Made by a program: the position numbers and the translations under genes. From Gemmatimonadota bacterium (GTDB lineage Bacteria; Gemmatimonadota; Gemmatimonadetes; Gemmatimonadales; GWC2-71-9), in assembly GCA_003222195.1 (NCBI GenBank), contig QHVB01000030.1:1-64000 (forward strand): 64,000 nt of DNA. The letters run 5' to 3'. The stretch's first letter is position 1, and each line of letters begins with the position of its first letter. Positions 43,543-52,755 of the stretch are shown piece after piece. The notes below the pieces were generated by a model that saw nothing but the letters and a program-made list of their open reading frames with translations, was not told the DNA's origin and made no database searches.

Positions 43543-44784
43543 TTACGAGGTGTAGTCTGAGTTGATCCGGACGTAGTCCGGGGAAAGATCGCAGGTCCAC
43601 ACCACCGCCTCCGCTCGACCCAAGCCAAGGTCGAGCCGGAGGCGGATGGCTTTTTGCTCGAAAATGGCGCGCGCCTGCTTCGGATCGGCGAGCGCGGTGG
43701 CGCCGCCGCTCGCGAGGGTGAGCCAGCCCTCCGCCCCTCCGTCCGAGCCCGCCTGCAGCGTGATGCGCTCGGCGACGAGCGCAACGCCGGCGACGCCGGC
43801 CGCCGCGAGCACGCGGCCCCAATTGGGATCGCCGCCGTAGATCGCCGTCTTCACCAGCGTCGAGCGGGCGATCGCGCGGCCCACTTCGCGTGCGTGCGCT
43901 TCGGTCTGGGCCCCCACGATCTGAATCTCGAGCCGCTTCGTCGCGCCTTCGCCGTCTGCGACGATGGCGAGCGCGAGCGTGCGCGCCACCGCGGTCACCG
44001 CCTCTTCGAACAGCTTCCACGTTGCGCCGTCGCGTGAGGGGTCGACGCCCGCCTGCCCGTTGGCGAGCAGCAGCACGGTGTCGTTGGTACTCGTATCGCC
44101 GTCCACTGAGATCGCATTGAACGTGCGGTCGACGACGTGCTTCCAGAACGAGCGCAGCGTGCCGGGCTCGGACACGGCGTCCGTGGTGAGCACGGCGAGC
44201 AGCGTCGCCATGTCGGGATGGATCATGCCGGCGCCCTTGGCCATGCCACCGATCGTCACGGGGCCGGCGGGTGTTTCGAGGCGAACCGCGCAGTGCTTGG
44301 GACGGGTGTCGGTCGTCATGATCGCCCGCGCCGCGTCGGCACCGCCTTCCGGCGAGAGCTTCGCGGCCGCAGCCCGCAGGCCGCGTTCGACTTTATCCAC
44401 AGGCAGCGGCGCGCCGATCACGCCGGTCGAGAGCACCAGCGCCGTCCGCGGTGGCAGGCCGGCTGCCTCTTCGGCGCAGCGCGCCATCGCGCGCGCGGCC
44501 TCGAGTCCGGCGGCGCCGGTGCACGCATTCGCGACGCGGGCATTCATCGCGACGGCACGGACGCGTCCCGGCCGCTCACTCAGGAATTGCGCATCGTAGA
44601 TGACGGGGGCGGCGCGCAGCGCATTTTTCGTGAAGGCACCGGCGGTGGCGCAACTCGTCGCGCTGACGAGCAGCGCCACGTCGAGCGCGCCGTCCGCTTT
44701 CAGACCGGCGTGCGCGGCGGCGGCGGTGAAACCGCCGGGCGATGTCGCCGAGCCGCCGTCGATCGTGGAGAATCCGGAAGACAT
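43543..44784 (-). CDS. argJ: Ornithine acetyltransferase / N-acetylglutamate synthase
   Basis: 413 residues. Autocleavage to alpha and beta chains is predicted before the Thr in GMIHPDMATLLAVLTTDA. Other signatures are NARVANACTGAAG, STGVIGAPLP, SVDGDTSTNDTVLLLANG and IYGGDPNWGRVLAAAG. It transfers acetyl from N-acetylornithine to glutamate, recycling acetyl groups in arginine synthesis. The gene is alone, with no other arg genes in the window. An extended -10 (TGCTATGAT on the minus strand) lies 30 bp before the ATG. Confidence 0.96.
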   Translation of the reverse strand: MSSGFSTIDGGSATSPGGFTAAAAHAGLKADGALDVALLVSATSCATAGAFTKNALRAAPVIYDAQFLSERPGRVRAVAMNARVANACTGAAGLEAARAMARCAEEAAGLPPRTALVLSTGVIGAPLPVDKVERGLRAAAAKLSPEGGADAARAIMTTDTRPKHCAVRLETPAGPVTIGGMAKGAGMIHPDMATLLAVLTTDAVSEPGTLRSFWKHVVDRTFNAISVDGDTSTNDTVLLLANGQAGVDPSRDGATWKLFEEAVTAVARTLALAIVADGEGATKRLEIQIVGAQTEAHAREVGRAIARSTLVKTAIYGGDPNWGRVLAAAGVAGVALVAERITLQAGSDGGAEGWLTLASGGATALADPKQARAIFEQKAIRLRLDLGLGRAEAVVWTCDLSPDYVRINSDYTS

Positions 44785-44813
44785 TGTGCTTGTGTAACAG
44801 TGCTCCGTTTCTT

Positions 44814-44822
44814 ATCATAGCA
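44814..44822 (-). promoter_or_regulatory. Extended -10 promoter of argJ
   Basis: TGCTATGAT on the minus strand (TGnTATAAT type), about 30 bp before the argJ ATG. The -35 region is weak, as is usual for extended -10 promoters. Confidence 0.45.
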
Positions 44823-44847
44823 CAACCTTCCAGGGGGGACCCGTTCG

Positions 44848-45981
44848 ATGTCGGATCCGTTCCTCAGTTCCGACGAATACGACGAACGTGCACATCAGCT
44901 CTACAACGAAGGACAATACGACGAGGCCATCGACACGCTGCGCGAGGGGTTGAGTCTCTACCCCCACGCCGTCGAGCTGCATGTCGGTATGGGCTATGCG
45001 CGGCTCGCGCGCGAGGAGTTCGCGTGGGCGCGCCGCTCATTCGAGGAAGCGCGCGGCCTCGATCCCGATCACGAGGACACACTCGCCGGTCTCGGCGAAG
45101 TGTTGCTCAAGTTCGGCGAGCGTGCGGCCGCGCTCGCCTGCTTCGATCGGGTCCTCGCCCTCGGTTTCCGGGACGATCACGATCTCATGTTGCAGATCGG
45201 GCGCGCGCTGTTTCGCGAAGGGGTGCTCGATCAGGCTCGGCGCTTTTTCGAGGGCGCGCTGAGTGCGCATCCCGACTCGGCCGACGCCGCAGCCTGTGTG
45301 GGCTATGCGGCGCACCGCCTGGCGGACGAAGGCGGCAGCTTGCACTGGCTCCGCCGCGCGCTCGAGCTGGACGCGAGCCTCGGGGAAGCCCGCATCTACC
45401 TCGCGAACCTGCTGTACGACCGCGGCGAATACGAAGCCGCCCTCTTCCATCTCGAGCGTACCGGCCCCGAGGAGCATTACGACGCGCTCGCGATCTGGCG
45501 CCTCGTGGAGCTGAAGAAAAGTGTCTATCGCCTGCCCGACGACGATCCCGAGCTCGTGCCGTGGAACGAACGCTTGAATGAGCTGGCCGGCGATGCCGCC
45601 CCCGAAGACCTCCTGCTCTCGGAGATCGAGGCGATGACGCCGGACGGCCAGATCCGCGATCCGCGCCAGCTGGAGCTGTTCGGCACGCTGCTCACCGAGC
45701 TGCAGGGCATGAAATACAAAGTCGGCGAGGGGGCGGCGAAGGGCGGCGAGCTGCACCGCGTCAGCACGGTGTCCGGCTCGACCTATGTCGGCACCTGGGA
45801 AGACATCGTCCGCCAGATGAAAGACGACGCGGTCGAATGGGCCGGCGGCTCGCTCGAGGAGTACATGGAGGCCAGCGCCAAGCGCTGGCGCAAGCAGACG
45901 GGCGTGGCGATCCCGGCGACGGATCCGGAGAGCTTTCTCCGGGCCGGCGCTGACGCCGGAGTTCTAAGAATCCTGCATTAG
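44848..45981 (+). CDS. TPR-repeat protein
   Basis: 377 residues, cytoplasmic (no signal). Six to seven TPR units occupy about 8-220 (AHQLYNEGQYDEAIDTLREG, LGEVLLKFGERAAALACFDRV, ARIYLANLLYDRGEYEAALFHL). The C-terminal 150 residues form a separate domain with EDLLLSEIEAMTPDGQIRDP, STYVGTWEDIVRQMKDDA and YMEASAKRWRKQTGV. It is probably a scaffold, and I do not recognise the C-domain. GGGGGGA precedes the ATG. The stop overlaps the convergent DoxX gene by 4 nt. Confidence 0.85.
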   Translation: MSDPFLSSDEYDERAHQLYNEGQYDEAIDTLREGLSLYPHAVELHVGMGYARLAREEFAWARRSFEEARGLDPDHEDTLAGLGEVLLKFGERAAALACFDRVLALGFRDDHDLMLQIGRALFREGVLDQARRFFEGALSAHPDSADAAACVGYAAHRLADEGGSLHWLRRALELDASLGEARIYLANLLYDRGEYEAALFHLERTGPEEHYDALAIWRLVELKKSVYRLPDDDPELVPWNERLNELAGDAAPEDLLLSEIEAMTPDGQIRDPRQLELFGTLLTELQGMKYKVGEGAAKGGELHRVSTVSGSTYVGTWEDIVRQMKDDAVEWAGGSLEEYMEASAKRWRKQTGVAIPATDPESFLRAGADAGVLRILH

Positions 45982-46337
45982 ACGGTCTTCTTGAATCGGA
46001 TCCCGATCGACAGGGGCCCGTCGCCCAACGCCATGAGGGTGACGGCCCCGGCGAGCAGCAGTGCCTCGAGCTCGAAGTTGGCGTGATGCGGGAGTTTGTC
46101 GGCCAGGATCTTCACCGCCATCAGTACTGCCATCGCGGTGGCCCACAGGCGGGTCCACATCCCGAGTAGCACGCACACCGCCCCGACAGTCTCGACCAGA
46201 ATGACGACCAGGGTCACCAGCGCGGTGATCGAAAGCCGCGGGATGCCGCCGTGGATCCGATCGAGGCCGTGGAGCAAGAACACGCCGCCCACCGCCAGGC
46301 GCATGAAGAAAGCCGCATACGGCGTCAATGCGTTCAC
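45978..46337 (-). CDS. DoxX family membrane protein
   Basis: 119 residues from a GTG with GGAG before it. Four membrane helices with DoxX features: FFMRLAVGGVFLLHGLDRI at the N-terminus, LVTLVVILVETVGAVCVLLGMW, and FELEALLLAGAVTLMALGDGPLSI at the end. Usually a quinone or thiosulfate-related or poorly defined membrane protein. It lies 10 bp downstream of the cyclic-nucleotide-binding gene, so the two are likely one operon. Confidence 0.9.
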   Translation of the reverse strand: MNALTPYAAFFMRLAVGGVFLLHGLDRIHGGIPRLSITALVTLVVILVETVGAVCVLLGMWTRLWATAMAVLMAVKILADKLPHHANFELEALLLAGAVTLMALGDGPLSIGIRFKKTV

Positions 46338-46347
46338 GAGGTCTCCG

Positions 46348-46806
46348 TTAAAACATGGACATCGCGAGGAACGACCGCAGATTGTCGTTCGTCACGCGCA
46401 GCCGGGCGGACAGGAGCCGCACGACGGACCACAGCACCCTGTAGGCGACGTCGCGATTGAAGTCGAGCAGCAGCTCGAAATCGGACCTCGAAATCGTGAT
46501 GAGGGTACAGGCGGTGTTCGCGATCGCGTCGGTGGAGCGCTCGGAGCGGTCGAAAATCGACATTTCGCCGAAGCAGGCACCCGGCTTCAGCACCGCGAGT
46601 GCTTCTTCACCCGAGCCGGGGATCGTCCGCGAGATCCGGACTTCGCCGTCCGAAATCAGGAATAAGCGGTTGCCCGGCTCGCCTTCCTTGAAGACGAATT
46701 GGCCGACGGTGAACTTCTGTTCGCGACACACTTCCGCGACGCGGGCCAGCTCGCCGTCGTCGAGATCCTGAAAGATGGCCGCTTGCTTGAGCAGCTTGAG
46801 GTCCAC
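46348..46806 (-). CDS. Cyclic-nucleotide-binding domain protein without DNA-binding domain
   Basis: 152 residues from a GTG. The domain covers about 8-125: IFQDLDDGELARVAEVCREQKF, FKEGEPGNRLFLISDGEVRI and the phosphate-binding-cassette region LKPGACFGEMSIFDRSERSTDAIA. The HTH of Crp/Fnr proteins is missing. After the domain only a helix follows (VVRLLSARLRVTNDNLR). It could sense cAMP or c-di-GMP and act on a partner protein, possibly DoxX next to it. Confidence 0.92.
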   Translation of the reverse strand: MDLKLLKQAAIFQDLDDGELARVAEVCREQKFTVGQFVFKEGEPGNRLFLISDGEVRISRTIPGSGEEALAVLKPGACFGEMSIFDRSERSTDAIANTACTLITISRSDFELLLDFNRDVAYRVLWSVVRLLSARLRVTNDNLRSFLAMSMF

Positions 46807-46821
46807 GGAGGCTAAGGTAGG

Positions 46822-47364
46822 GTGAAACCGCGTTTTGCGGTAGCCGACGCCCTGACGGCGCTGCGTTTTCCGCTCGCGGTCCTATTTCCCGTGGTGCGCT
46901 CGCCCATGTGGCAGCTCGCGATCATCGCGGCCGCCGCGGCGAGCGACGTGGGCGACGGCTGGCTCGCCCGGCGGCATGGTTCGTCGCGTGCCGGCGCGGT
47001 CCTCGACCCGATCGCGGACAAATTCTTCATGGTCGTTGCGTTCGTGACGATCGCCCGCCGCGGGTTGCTCGCCTGGTATGAGGTGCTCGGCGTTCTGCTG
47101 CGGGACATTCTGGCCGTGCTCGGATTTCTCGCGACCTGGCTGCTGCGCCGTCCGGTGGCGGTGCCGGCGCGCGCGGGGGGCAAGGCCGTGACGATCGCCC
47201 AGCTGCTCACACTGGTGGCGGCGATCGCCGATTGGACCTACACTCGACATCTCGCATGGGCCACCGCCGCGATTGCCGTCTACGCTCTGTGGGACTACGG
47301 CCGCACCGCGGCGGGAACTCGCGGGGGGGCACGTCGCAAAGACGGCGCGCAAGCCGTCCCATGA
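46822..47364 (+). CDS. CDP-alcohol phosphatidyltransferase
   Basis: 180 residues from a GTG. Active-site motif DGWLAR-x8-G-x3-D-x3-D is visible (DVGDGWLARRH, then GAVLDPIADK), with about five membrane helices. It joins CDP-diacylglycerol to an alcohol, as in PgsA or cardiolipin-type synthases. Which alcohol cannot be said. It is divergent from the cyclic-nucleotide gene with 15 bp between starts. Confidence 0.93.
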   Translation: MKPRFAVADALTALRFPLAVLFPVVRSPMWQLAIIAAAAASDVGDGWLARRHGSSRAGAVLDPIADKFFMVVAFVTIARRGLLAWYEVLGVLLRDILAVLGFLATWLLRRPVAVPARAGGKAVTIAQLLTLVAAIADWTYTRHLAWATAAIAVYALWDYGRTAAGTRGGARRKDGAQAVP

Positions 47365-47399
47365 ACTGTCCCACCCGGAATGGGAGGTCGGTGCCTGGA

Positions 47400-47921
47400 A
47401 TGCGGATCGTCACGTTGGCGCTCGCCCTCGGCGCGATGCTCGTCGCCGACGGTGCGGCCCAACAATTCGTCCCGCCAAAAAACGCCAAGCATGGCGGAAC
47501 CCGCCTCGGGCTGTTCGGATTCGGCGTGCGCGGCGGCGTCGATTTCAGACGATCGGCGCAGCTGGTGCTGGGAAGCACGCTGGACATCGGCGATCTCTTC
47601 TCCAATCGTCTGCGGCTGCGGCCCTCGGCGGAAGTCGGTCTGTTCAACGGAGCCAACACCTACGTCGGCAATTTCGAAGTGCTCTGGCGCTTCACCGCCG
47701 ACGAAGAGGTGGCCACGCCGTACATCGGCGGAGGGATAGGCGTCGCGGGTCGTGACGGGTGCGGTTCCGATCCGGGGTGTCCGGGCCTGTGGCTCAACAC
47801 CGTCTTCGGATTCGAGCTGCGGTATCGCTCCACGTTCAACTGGCTCATCGAATATCACGGCATGGACAGGATGCGCCGGCACCGGCTGTACATCGGTCTG
47901 ACGACACGGCGGGGGAACTGA
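47400..47921 (+). CDS. Outer-membrane beta-barrel-like protein
   Basis: 173 residues from an ATG at 47400, chosen because it gives a clean signal peptide (cleavage about 22, GAAQQ) and GGGAGG lies upstream. An ATG at 47361 overlapping the previous stop is possible. Alternating strands (LGLFGFGVRGGVDF, LRLRPSAEVGLF, YIGGGIGVAG, RHRLYIGLTTR) end close to the C-terminus, as in small eight-strand barrels. Two cysteines (GCGSDPGC) may pair. No known substrate. Confidence 0.75.
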   Translation: MRIVTLALALGAMLVADGAAQQFVPPKNAKHGGTRLGLFGFGVRGGVDFRRSAQLVLGSTLDIGDLFSNRLRLRPSAEVGLFNGANTYVGNFEVLWRFTADEEVATPYIGGGIGVAGRDGCGSDPGCPGLWLNTVFGFELRYRSTFNWLIEYHGMDRMRRHRLYIGLTTRRGN

Positions 47922-47922
47922 T

Positions 47923-48330
47923 ATGGCAAGAACCGCCGAAGTGACGACGCGCTGGCTCAAGCACCTCCAGTTCGAAGGCAGCGGGACCGGACGCCCCGCG
48001 ATTCTGGTGGACGGCGATTCGGCGGCGGCTACATCGCCGGCCGAGATGCTGTTGCTCGCCGCCGCGACCTGCACGGCATCGGATGTCGTCATCATTCTGC
48101 AGAAGCAGCGCGTCAAGCTCGAGATCCTGGAGATCGCGGTGCGCGGGACGCGCCGTGACGAGGAGCCGCGCCGTTACACCGCGATTGCGTTTCACTTCCG
48201 CGTACGCGGGGAAGGCGCGGATGAGACCAAAGTGCGGCGCGCCGTCGACCTCTCGCTGGAGAAGTACTGCTCGGTCGTCGCGTCGCTCGCGCCCGACATT
48301 GCGATCAGTTACGACGTCGCCATTGCGTAG
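47923..48330 (+). CDS. OsmC-family protein
   Basis: 135 residues. SPAEMLLLAAATCTASDVVIILQKQ contains the first redox Cys region, and LEKYCSVVASL the second Cys. Both are at the positions used by OsmC/Ohr peroxidases to reduce organic hydroperoxides. It starts 2 nt after the previous stop and overlaps the next gene by 8 nt. Confidence 0.93.
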   Translation: MARTAEVTTRWLKHLQFEGSGTGRPAILVDGDSAAATSPAEMLLLAAATCTASDVVIILQKQRVKLEILEIAVRGTRRDEEPRRYTAIAFHFRVRGEGADETKVRRAVDLSLEKYCSVVASLAPDIAISYDVAIA

Positions 48331-48805
48331 TATCGCGGTTCCCGTCTCCCTCCTGGCTCTCGCGTCGTTCCCGGCCCCGCTGGCACACGCGCAGCAACTG
48401 ACCGCCACCGAACTCAGTCTGGGCGCGGCGACGGCCATGACCCATCGCTCGTTCGTCGGCGCGGAGCTCGCGCTCGCCCATCGTCCAGCGGCCGACACGC
48501 GAGTCGCGCTCGCGCTCGCCGGCGGTACCGTGGCGGAGCGCGCGGCGCTGCGGGCGCAGCTGACGGTGCAGCTCCTGGTGAATTCCGCGGCTCGGTCCGG
48601 TCCGGGACTGTATGCCGGGATGGGAGCGGCGTTCAGTGCCCGTCGCAGCACTCCGGGTCAGGGATTCTTGGCGGTATTGCTGGGCTTTGAAGGCGCGCCG
48701 GGACGGAGACAAGCCTGGTATGCCGAGCTCGGCTTCGCGGGTGGGGTGCGGGTGGCGGCGGGATGGCGGATGCGCTGGTTCCCCAGCTGGTGGCGAGACA
48801 GGTAG
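48323..48805 (+). CDS. Secreted beta-rich protein
   Basis: 160 residues from a TTG overlapping the osmC-like stop. Signal peptide (SIAVPVSLLALASFPAPLAHA, cleavage about 21). The mature part has alternating strands (TELSLGAATAMT, ADTRVALALAGG, GVRVAAGWRMRWF) suggestive of a small outer-membrane barrel. No cysteines. Family not recognised. A terminator lies just downstream. Confidence 0.65.
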   Translation: MRSIAVPVSLLALASFPAPLAHAQQLTATELSLGAATAMTHRSFVGAELALAHRPAADTRVALALAGGTVAERAALRAQLTVQLLVNSAARSGPGLYAGMGAAFSARRSTPGQGFLAVLLGFEGAPGRRQAWYAELGFAGGVRVAAGWRMRWFPSWWRDR

Positions 48806-48807
48806 TG

Positions 48808-48839
48808 AAAAAAAAGGGCGCCCACTTTGCGGGCGCCCT
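48808..48839 (-). terminator. Intrinsic terminator, strong on the minus strand
   Basis: Stem AGGGCGCCC (48815-48823) with its complement (48831-48839) and a 7-nt loop. Read on the minus strand the stem is followed by eight T. It ends the small gene at 48859 and may also stop plus-strand transcripts. Confidence 0.85.
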
Positions 48840-48858
48840 CCTTCCGAAACGATTGCCG

Positions 48859-49128
48859 TCAGGCGTTCACAACGACGGGAGTGTTGCGCGGCACGACGGG
48901 GCGGCAATAGCGCTCGCCCAGGACGCGCAGCTCGTGCAATTCCGTCTCGGTGAGGTCGGCGAAGCGATCTGCAAGATACAGCAACGTGTCGTCAAACCAT
49001 TCCTTCTGATGCTCAGGCCCGGCCTCCAGTACGCCGCAGCGGAGAATGTGCGAGAACAACTCGTCTCGCGCCTGCTCGAAGCTAGTGGGAATCGCATACT
49101 TCCGGGGCTCACCACGGTTTTTGGCCAT
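48859..49128 (-). CDS. Small soluble protein of unknown function
   Basis: 89 residues from an ATG with AAAGGAAAG before it. Helical and acidic in the middle (FEQARDELFSHILRCGVLEAG, WFDDTLLYLADRFADLTETEL), ending GERYCRPVVPRN. Two cysteines. No family recognised, but the codon pattern, ribosome site and own terminator argue for a real gene. It is divergent from the operon at 49242. Confidence 0.7.
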   Translation of the reverse strand: MAKNRGEPRKYAIPTSFEQARDELFSHILRCGVLEAGPEHQKEWFDDTLLYLADRFADLTETELHELRVLGERYCRPVVPRNTPVVVNA

Positions 49129-49190
49129 GCAGGAACTTTCCTTTCGGGTTGGGAGCTCGTAAAAACGGCGCCGCAAGATAATTGGTTGTG

Positions 49191-49227
49191 TGGTATAATG
49201 CCACAGCAGGGACACGGGTTCCCGTGT
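49191..49227 (+). promoter_or_regulatory. Extended -10 promoter with palindromic operator
   Basis: TGGTATAAT (49191-49199) is an ideal extended -10. Twelve bp further on, ACACGGG-TT-CCCGTGT (49212-49227) is a perfect 16-bp inverted repeat close to the transcription start, well placed to bind a dimeric repressor. It precedes the ribosome site of the gene at 49242 and the disulfide genes behind it. Confidence 0.6.
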
Positions 49228-49241
49228 GCCGGGAGGTAGCG

Positions 49242-49556
49242 ATGAGCGAAGAAATTTATGGGCCCGAGCGAGCGCAACGTCTCGTGGCGCTGCTCCGGGC
49301 TTTAGCCGCGCGCATACAAGAGCTGGACCGGACGGGCCGGTTGCTCGATGCGGCGCCGGAGCTGCAAAAACTGCTGGGCAACGCCCGCAGTGAGCTGTTT
49401 CACTACGAAGTGCGCAGCACCTACGACACGCCGGACGTGGCCGAGAGCCGTCGCATCGTCGACGAGGCGCTGGGTGGCGAGCTCTCACTCGACGATCCGG
49501 ACGATGACGAGCCCTGGCGAGGTGGAAGGGGAGGGGGAGGAAACCGCGAGGCATGA
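49242..49556 (+). CDS. Small helical protein of the disulfide operon
   Basis: 104 residues from an ATG with GGGAGG before it. Mainly helices (RAQRLVALLRALAARIQELDR, LDAAPELQKLLGNARSELFHYEV), then an acidic tail (DDPDDDEPW). No family recognised. It is coupled by ATGA to the DsbA-like gene. Confidence 0.75.
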   Translation: MSEEIYGPERAQRLVALLRALAARIQELDRTGRLLDAAPELQKLLGNARSELFHYEVRSTYDTPDVAESRRIVDEALGGELSLDDPDDDEPWRGGRGGGGNREA

Positions 49557-50236
49557 ATCGATTCTACGTGGTGTTGACCGTGGTGGCCGTTGTGCTGGGA
49601 ATCACGGTGTTTATGCTGCTGCGTACGGGCGGCGGCGCGCCCGCGGCAGCGGCCGGCCCGCCACCCACCGTCGCGGACGACGGCTTTCGCGGGTACTCGC
49701 TCGGTCAGGCAAGCGCGCCGGTCGAGATCACCGAGTATCTGGACTTCGAGTGTCCGGTGTGCGCGACGTTCGCCACCGTCCAGCTGCCGACGATCAAGGA
49801 GCAGTTGATCAACACCGGCCGAGTGCGGTGGAAATTCCGCGACTATCCTCTTCCGATTCACAAGTATTCGCGCTTCGCCGCGCACGCGGCGCAGTGCGCG
49901 GGTGCGCAGGGGCGATACTTCGAGATGCAGGACCAGTTGTTCGCGCACCACCAGTGGGCACAGACGGGCAAGGATCCCTCAAGCCTCTTCCGCAGTCTCG
50001 CGCAGGCCGCCGGCGTCGACCTGAACGCGTACGACGCGTGCATGCAGGCCGGCCGCTACGCGCAGCGCATCGAATACAGCCGGAAAGAAGGCGATTCGTT
50101 ACGCGTCGACGGCACGCCGACGTTTTTCGCGAACGGCAAGAAGCTCGACTTCCGCCGGCTCCCGGGTTCTGACGATTTCAAAGCGATCGCCGACAGTATC
50201 ATCGCCCACGCGCGGACTCCGAAGCCGCGGAGTTGA
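49553..50236 (+). CDS. DsbA-like periplasmic thiol oxidoreductase
   Basis: 227 residues with an N-terminal membrane anchor (about 5-23). Thioredoxin fold: VEITEYLDFECPVCATF carries the CPVC active site, WKFRDYPLPIHKYS, and the cis-Pro region RVDGTPTFFANGK. It resembles Thioredoxin_4/DsbA members that form disulfides in exported proteins. It is followed at 1-nt overlap by VKOR, which would reoxidise it. Confidence 0.93.
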   Translation: MNRFYVVLTVVAVVLGITVFMLLRTGGGAPAAAAGPPPTVADDGFRGYSLGQASAPVEITEYLDFECPVCATFATVQLPTIKEQLINTGRVRWKFRDYPLPIHKYSRFAAHAAQCAGAQGRYFEMQDQLFAHHQWAQTGKDPSSLFRSLAQAAGVDLNAYDACMQAGRYAQRIEYSRKEGDSLRVDGTPTFFANGKKLDFRRLPGSDDFKAIADSIIAHARTPKPRS

Positions 50237-50706
50237 TGCGCCACCGCCAGGCGATCGCGCTGCTCGCGCTCGTCGGCCTGTTCGTCGCACTCTACCTCTG
50301 GCTGCACGCGCTCGGCTTCGGCGGGGCGATCAAGTGCGGCGCATCGGGCGGGTGCGAGACGGTGCAGACGAGCCAGTGGGCCGTCTTCCTCGGCATGCCC
50401 GTCGCGTTCTATGGAGTGGTCGGCTACCTCGCGCTGCTGGTCGTGGCGCTGGCCGCGTTGCGGCCGACGGCACTGGCGCAACGCCGCTGGAACAGCCTGC
50501 TCGCCGCGCTGGCGAGCGTGGGGTTTCTCTTCACGATCTATTTGACGTATCTCGAGCTGTTCGTCATCCACGCCCTCTGTCGCTGGTGCGTGGGCTCGGC
50601 GGTCATTGTCACGCTGACCTGGATCGTGTCCTTGCTGTCGCTCAGGTCTCCTGGGATTCGTACTGATCCCGCAGCTTCGCCACAACAGCCGGGTCCGCGA
50701 GTGTAG
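50236..50706 (+). CDS. Vitamin K epoxide reductase family protein
   Basis: 156 residues, four membrane helices. Conserved pair [13 protein letters not shown] near the N-terminus, a Ser in TSQW, and the CxxC active site in [10 protein letters not shown]. It passes electrons from the DsbA-like protein to quinone, replacing DsbB. An ATG overlapping the previous stop (TGATG) is the start. The last 65 bp overlap the convergent acs gene. Confidence 0.95.
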   Translation: MRHRQAIALLALVGLFVALYLWLHALGFGGAIKCGASGGCETVQTSQWAVFLGMPVAFYGVVGYLALLVVALAALRPTALAQRRWNSLLAALASVGFLFTIYLTYLELFVIHALCRWCVGSAVIVTLTWIVSLLSLRSPGIRTDPAASPQQPGPRV

Positions 50707-52588
50707 TCGTATCTCCCAGCGCTCGTCCTTCGGCGATGTCTTTCAGCAGTCGACGCATGATTTTCCCGCTGCGGGTCTTCGGGAGATCGGCTGAAAAGAG
50801 AATGTCGTCGGGCTTCGCCAGCGCACCGATCTTTTTGGCGACGTGATTCTTCAGCTCCTCCCGGAGTGCGTCGGTTCCCTGTCTTCCTTCTTTGAGCGTC
50901 ACGAACGCCGCGAGCGCCTGGCCCTTCAGGTCGTGCGCGCGTCCCACGACCGCGGCCTCGGCCACTGCCGAGTGGTCCACCAGTGCGCTCTCGACTTCCA
51001 TCGTGCCGATGCGGTGGCCGGCGACGTTGAGCACGTCATCCACGCGTCCGAGAAGCCAGAAGTAGCCCTCCTCATCGCGCTTCGCGCCGTCACCAGCGAA
51101 ATAGATGTTCTTCCACTTGCTCCAGTAGACCTGGCGATAGCGTTCGTCGTCGCCCCAGATCGTGCGGAGCATGCCGGGCCACGGTTTCGGGATGGCGAGA
51201 TAGCCGCCGCCGACTTTCACCTCGTTCCCTTCGCCGTCGAGGAGCACCGCTTCAATGCCTGGAAACGGAACGGTCGCCGATCCGGGTTTCGTGGCGGTCA
51301 CGCCGGGCAGCGGCGTGATCATGATGCCGCCGGTCTCCGTTTGCCACCACGTGTCGACGATGGGACAGCGCCCGCCGCCGATGTTCTGCTGATACCACAT
51401 CCATGCCTCCGGATTGATTGGCTCTCCAACCGAGCCGAGGAGCCGTAGCTTGGAAAGATCGTGCCGTGCCGGCAGCTCGTTGCCCCACTTCATGAACGCG
51501 CGGATCGCCGTCGGCGCCGTGTAGAAGACGGTGACGCCGTGCTTCGCGCAGATCGACCAGAACCGGTCTTTGCCGGGATGATCGGGGGCGCCCTCGTACA
51601 TCACCTCCGTAACACCGAGCGCCAGCGGGCCGTATACGACGTAGGAGTGTCCGGTCACCCAACCGACATCCGCCGTGCACCAGAACACATCCGAGTCTTT
51701 GAGATCGAACACCCACTTGGTCGTCGCGTACACGTGCGTCAGGTAGCCGCCGGTCGTATGCAGGATGCCTTTCGGCTTCCCCGTCGTGCCCGACGTGTAG
51801 AGGATGTAGAGCGGATCCTCGGCATCCATCGCTTCGGGGGGACAGTCCTTCGACGCACCGGCCATCAGTTCCGACCACCACAGGTCGCGGCCGGTCTTGA
51901 ACGAGACCGTCTGGCCGGTGCGCCGCAGCACCACGACGTGCTCGATGCTCGGTGTACCGGCGAGTGCGTCATCCGCGTTCGACTTCAGGGGCACGATGGC
52001 GCCTCGGCGATAGCCGCCGTCCGCGGTGATGAGGATCTTCGCGCCGGCGTCATTGATCCGGTCGCGCAGCGACTCGGCGGAGAAACCGCCGAACACGACG
52101 GTGTGGACCGCGCCGATACGGGCGCACGCCAGCATCGCCACCGCGACCTCGGGTACCATGGGCAGATAAATCGCGACCCGATCCCCTCGCCCGATGCCCA
52201 GGTTTTTCAGCACGTTCGCGAACTTGTTGACCTCGGCGTGCAGCTCGCCGTAGGTGATGCGCCGCACCTCGCCGGGAGGCTCACCCTCCCAGATGAGGGC
52301 GACGCGGCCGCTGCGGCCCGCGCGCACGTGCCGGTCGAGACAATTCACGGAGGCGTTGAGCTTGCCGCCGAGGAACCATTTGGCGTGGGGCGGCTTCCAT
52401 TCCAGCACGCGGTCCCAGGGACGGCTCCATTCCAGTTGCTTCGCCCAGTCCGCCCAGTAACCTTCCCGATCTCGCCGCGCCCGCTCATGCGGCGTGGTGT
52501 CCCGCACGTGGGCCTGCGCCCTGAAGGAATCAGGAGGGGGGAAGCGCCGCTGCTCGTCGAGAAGCGTCTCGATCCGGTCAGTCGTCAT
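50642..52588 (-). CDS. acs: Acetyl-CoA synthetase
   Basis: 648 residues, the normal length. Motifs: [15 protein letters not shown] (P-loop), [33 protein letters not shown], and the regulatory-lysine region [12 protein letters not shown] near the end. It turns acetate, ATP and CoA into acetyl-CoA. Near-leaderless promoter: TTGCTA, 16 bp, TAATAT at -14 to -9 on the minus strand. The 3' end overlaps the VKOR gene by 65 bp, which is long for a convergent overlap. Confidence 0.97.
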   Translation of the reverse strand: MTTDRIETLLDEQRRFPPPDSFRAQAHVRDTTPHERARRDREGYWADWAKQLEWSRPWDRVLEWKPPHAKWFLGGKLNASVNCLDRHVRAGRSGRVALIWEGEPPGEVRRITYGELHAEVNKFANVLKNLGIGRGDRVAIYLPMVPEVAVAMLACARIGAVHTVVFGGFSAESLRDRINDAGAKILITADGGYRRGAIVPLKSNADDALAGTPSIEHVVVLRRTGQTVSFKTGRDLWWSELMAGASKDCPPEAMDAEDPLYILYTSGTTGKPKGILHTTGGYLTHVYATTKWVFDLKDSDVFWCTADVGWVTGHSYVVYGPLALGVTEVMYEGAPDHPGKDRFWSICAKHGVTVFYTAPTAIRAFMKWGNELPARHDLSKLRLLGSVGEPINPEAWMWYQQNIGGGRCPIVDTWWQTETGGIMITPLPGVTATKPGSATVPFPGIEAVLLDGEGNEVKVGGGYLAIPKPWPGMLRTIWGDDERYRQVYWSKWKNIYFAGDGAKRDEEGYFWLLGRVDDVLNVAGHRIGTMEVESALVDHSAVAEAAVVGRAHDLKGQALAAFVTLKEGRQGTDALREELKNHVAKKIGALAKPDDILFSADLPKTRSGKIMRRLLKDIAEGRALGDTTTLADPAVVAKLRDQYESQET

Positions 52589-52596
52589 GGTTCAGG

Positions 52597-52624
52597 ATAT
52601 TAAGGAAGAGGGGGACTCTAGCAA
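52597..52624 (-). promoter_or_regulatory. Predicted near-leaderless acs promoter
   Basis: TTGCTA (52619-52624), 16 bp, TAATAT (52597-52602) on the minus strand. The -10 hexamer ends 8 nt before the ATG and there is no Shine-Dalgarno sequence. Confidence 0.45.
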
Positions 52625-52755
52625 GTTGCACCGCGCCGTTCGGTATGCGGCAGGCGCGGTGCGTGAGCGGGCTCACCGGTTTTGGACAACCGCTTGATAC
52701 AGCGCGGCTTAGATAGCATGGCATTGGAGTGGCATACACCACCACGGGAGGAATC

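Noticed and set aside
48083-48322. Extension of the secreted beta-rich protein upstream through the OsmC gene
   Set aside because: The extension is Ser/Arg-rich in the alternative frame of a clear OsmC protein. The TTG at 48323 gives a signal peptide.
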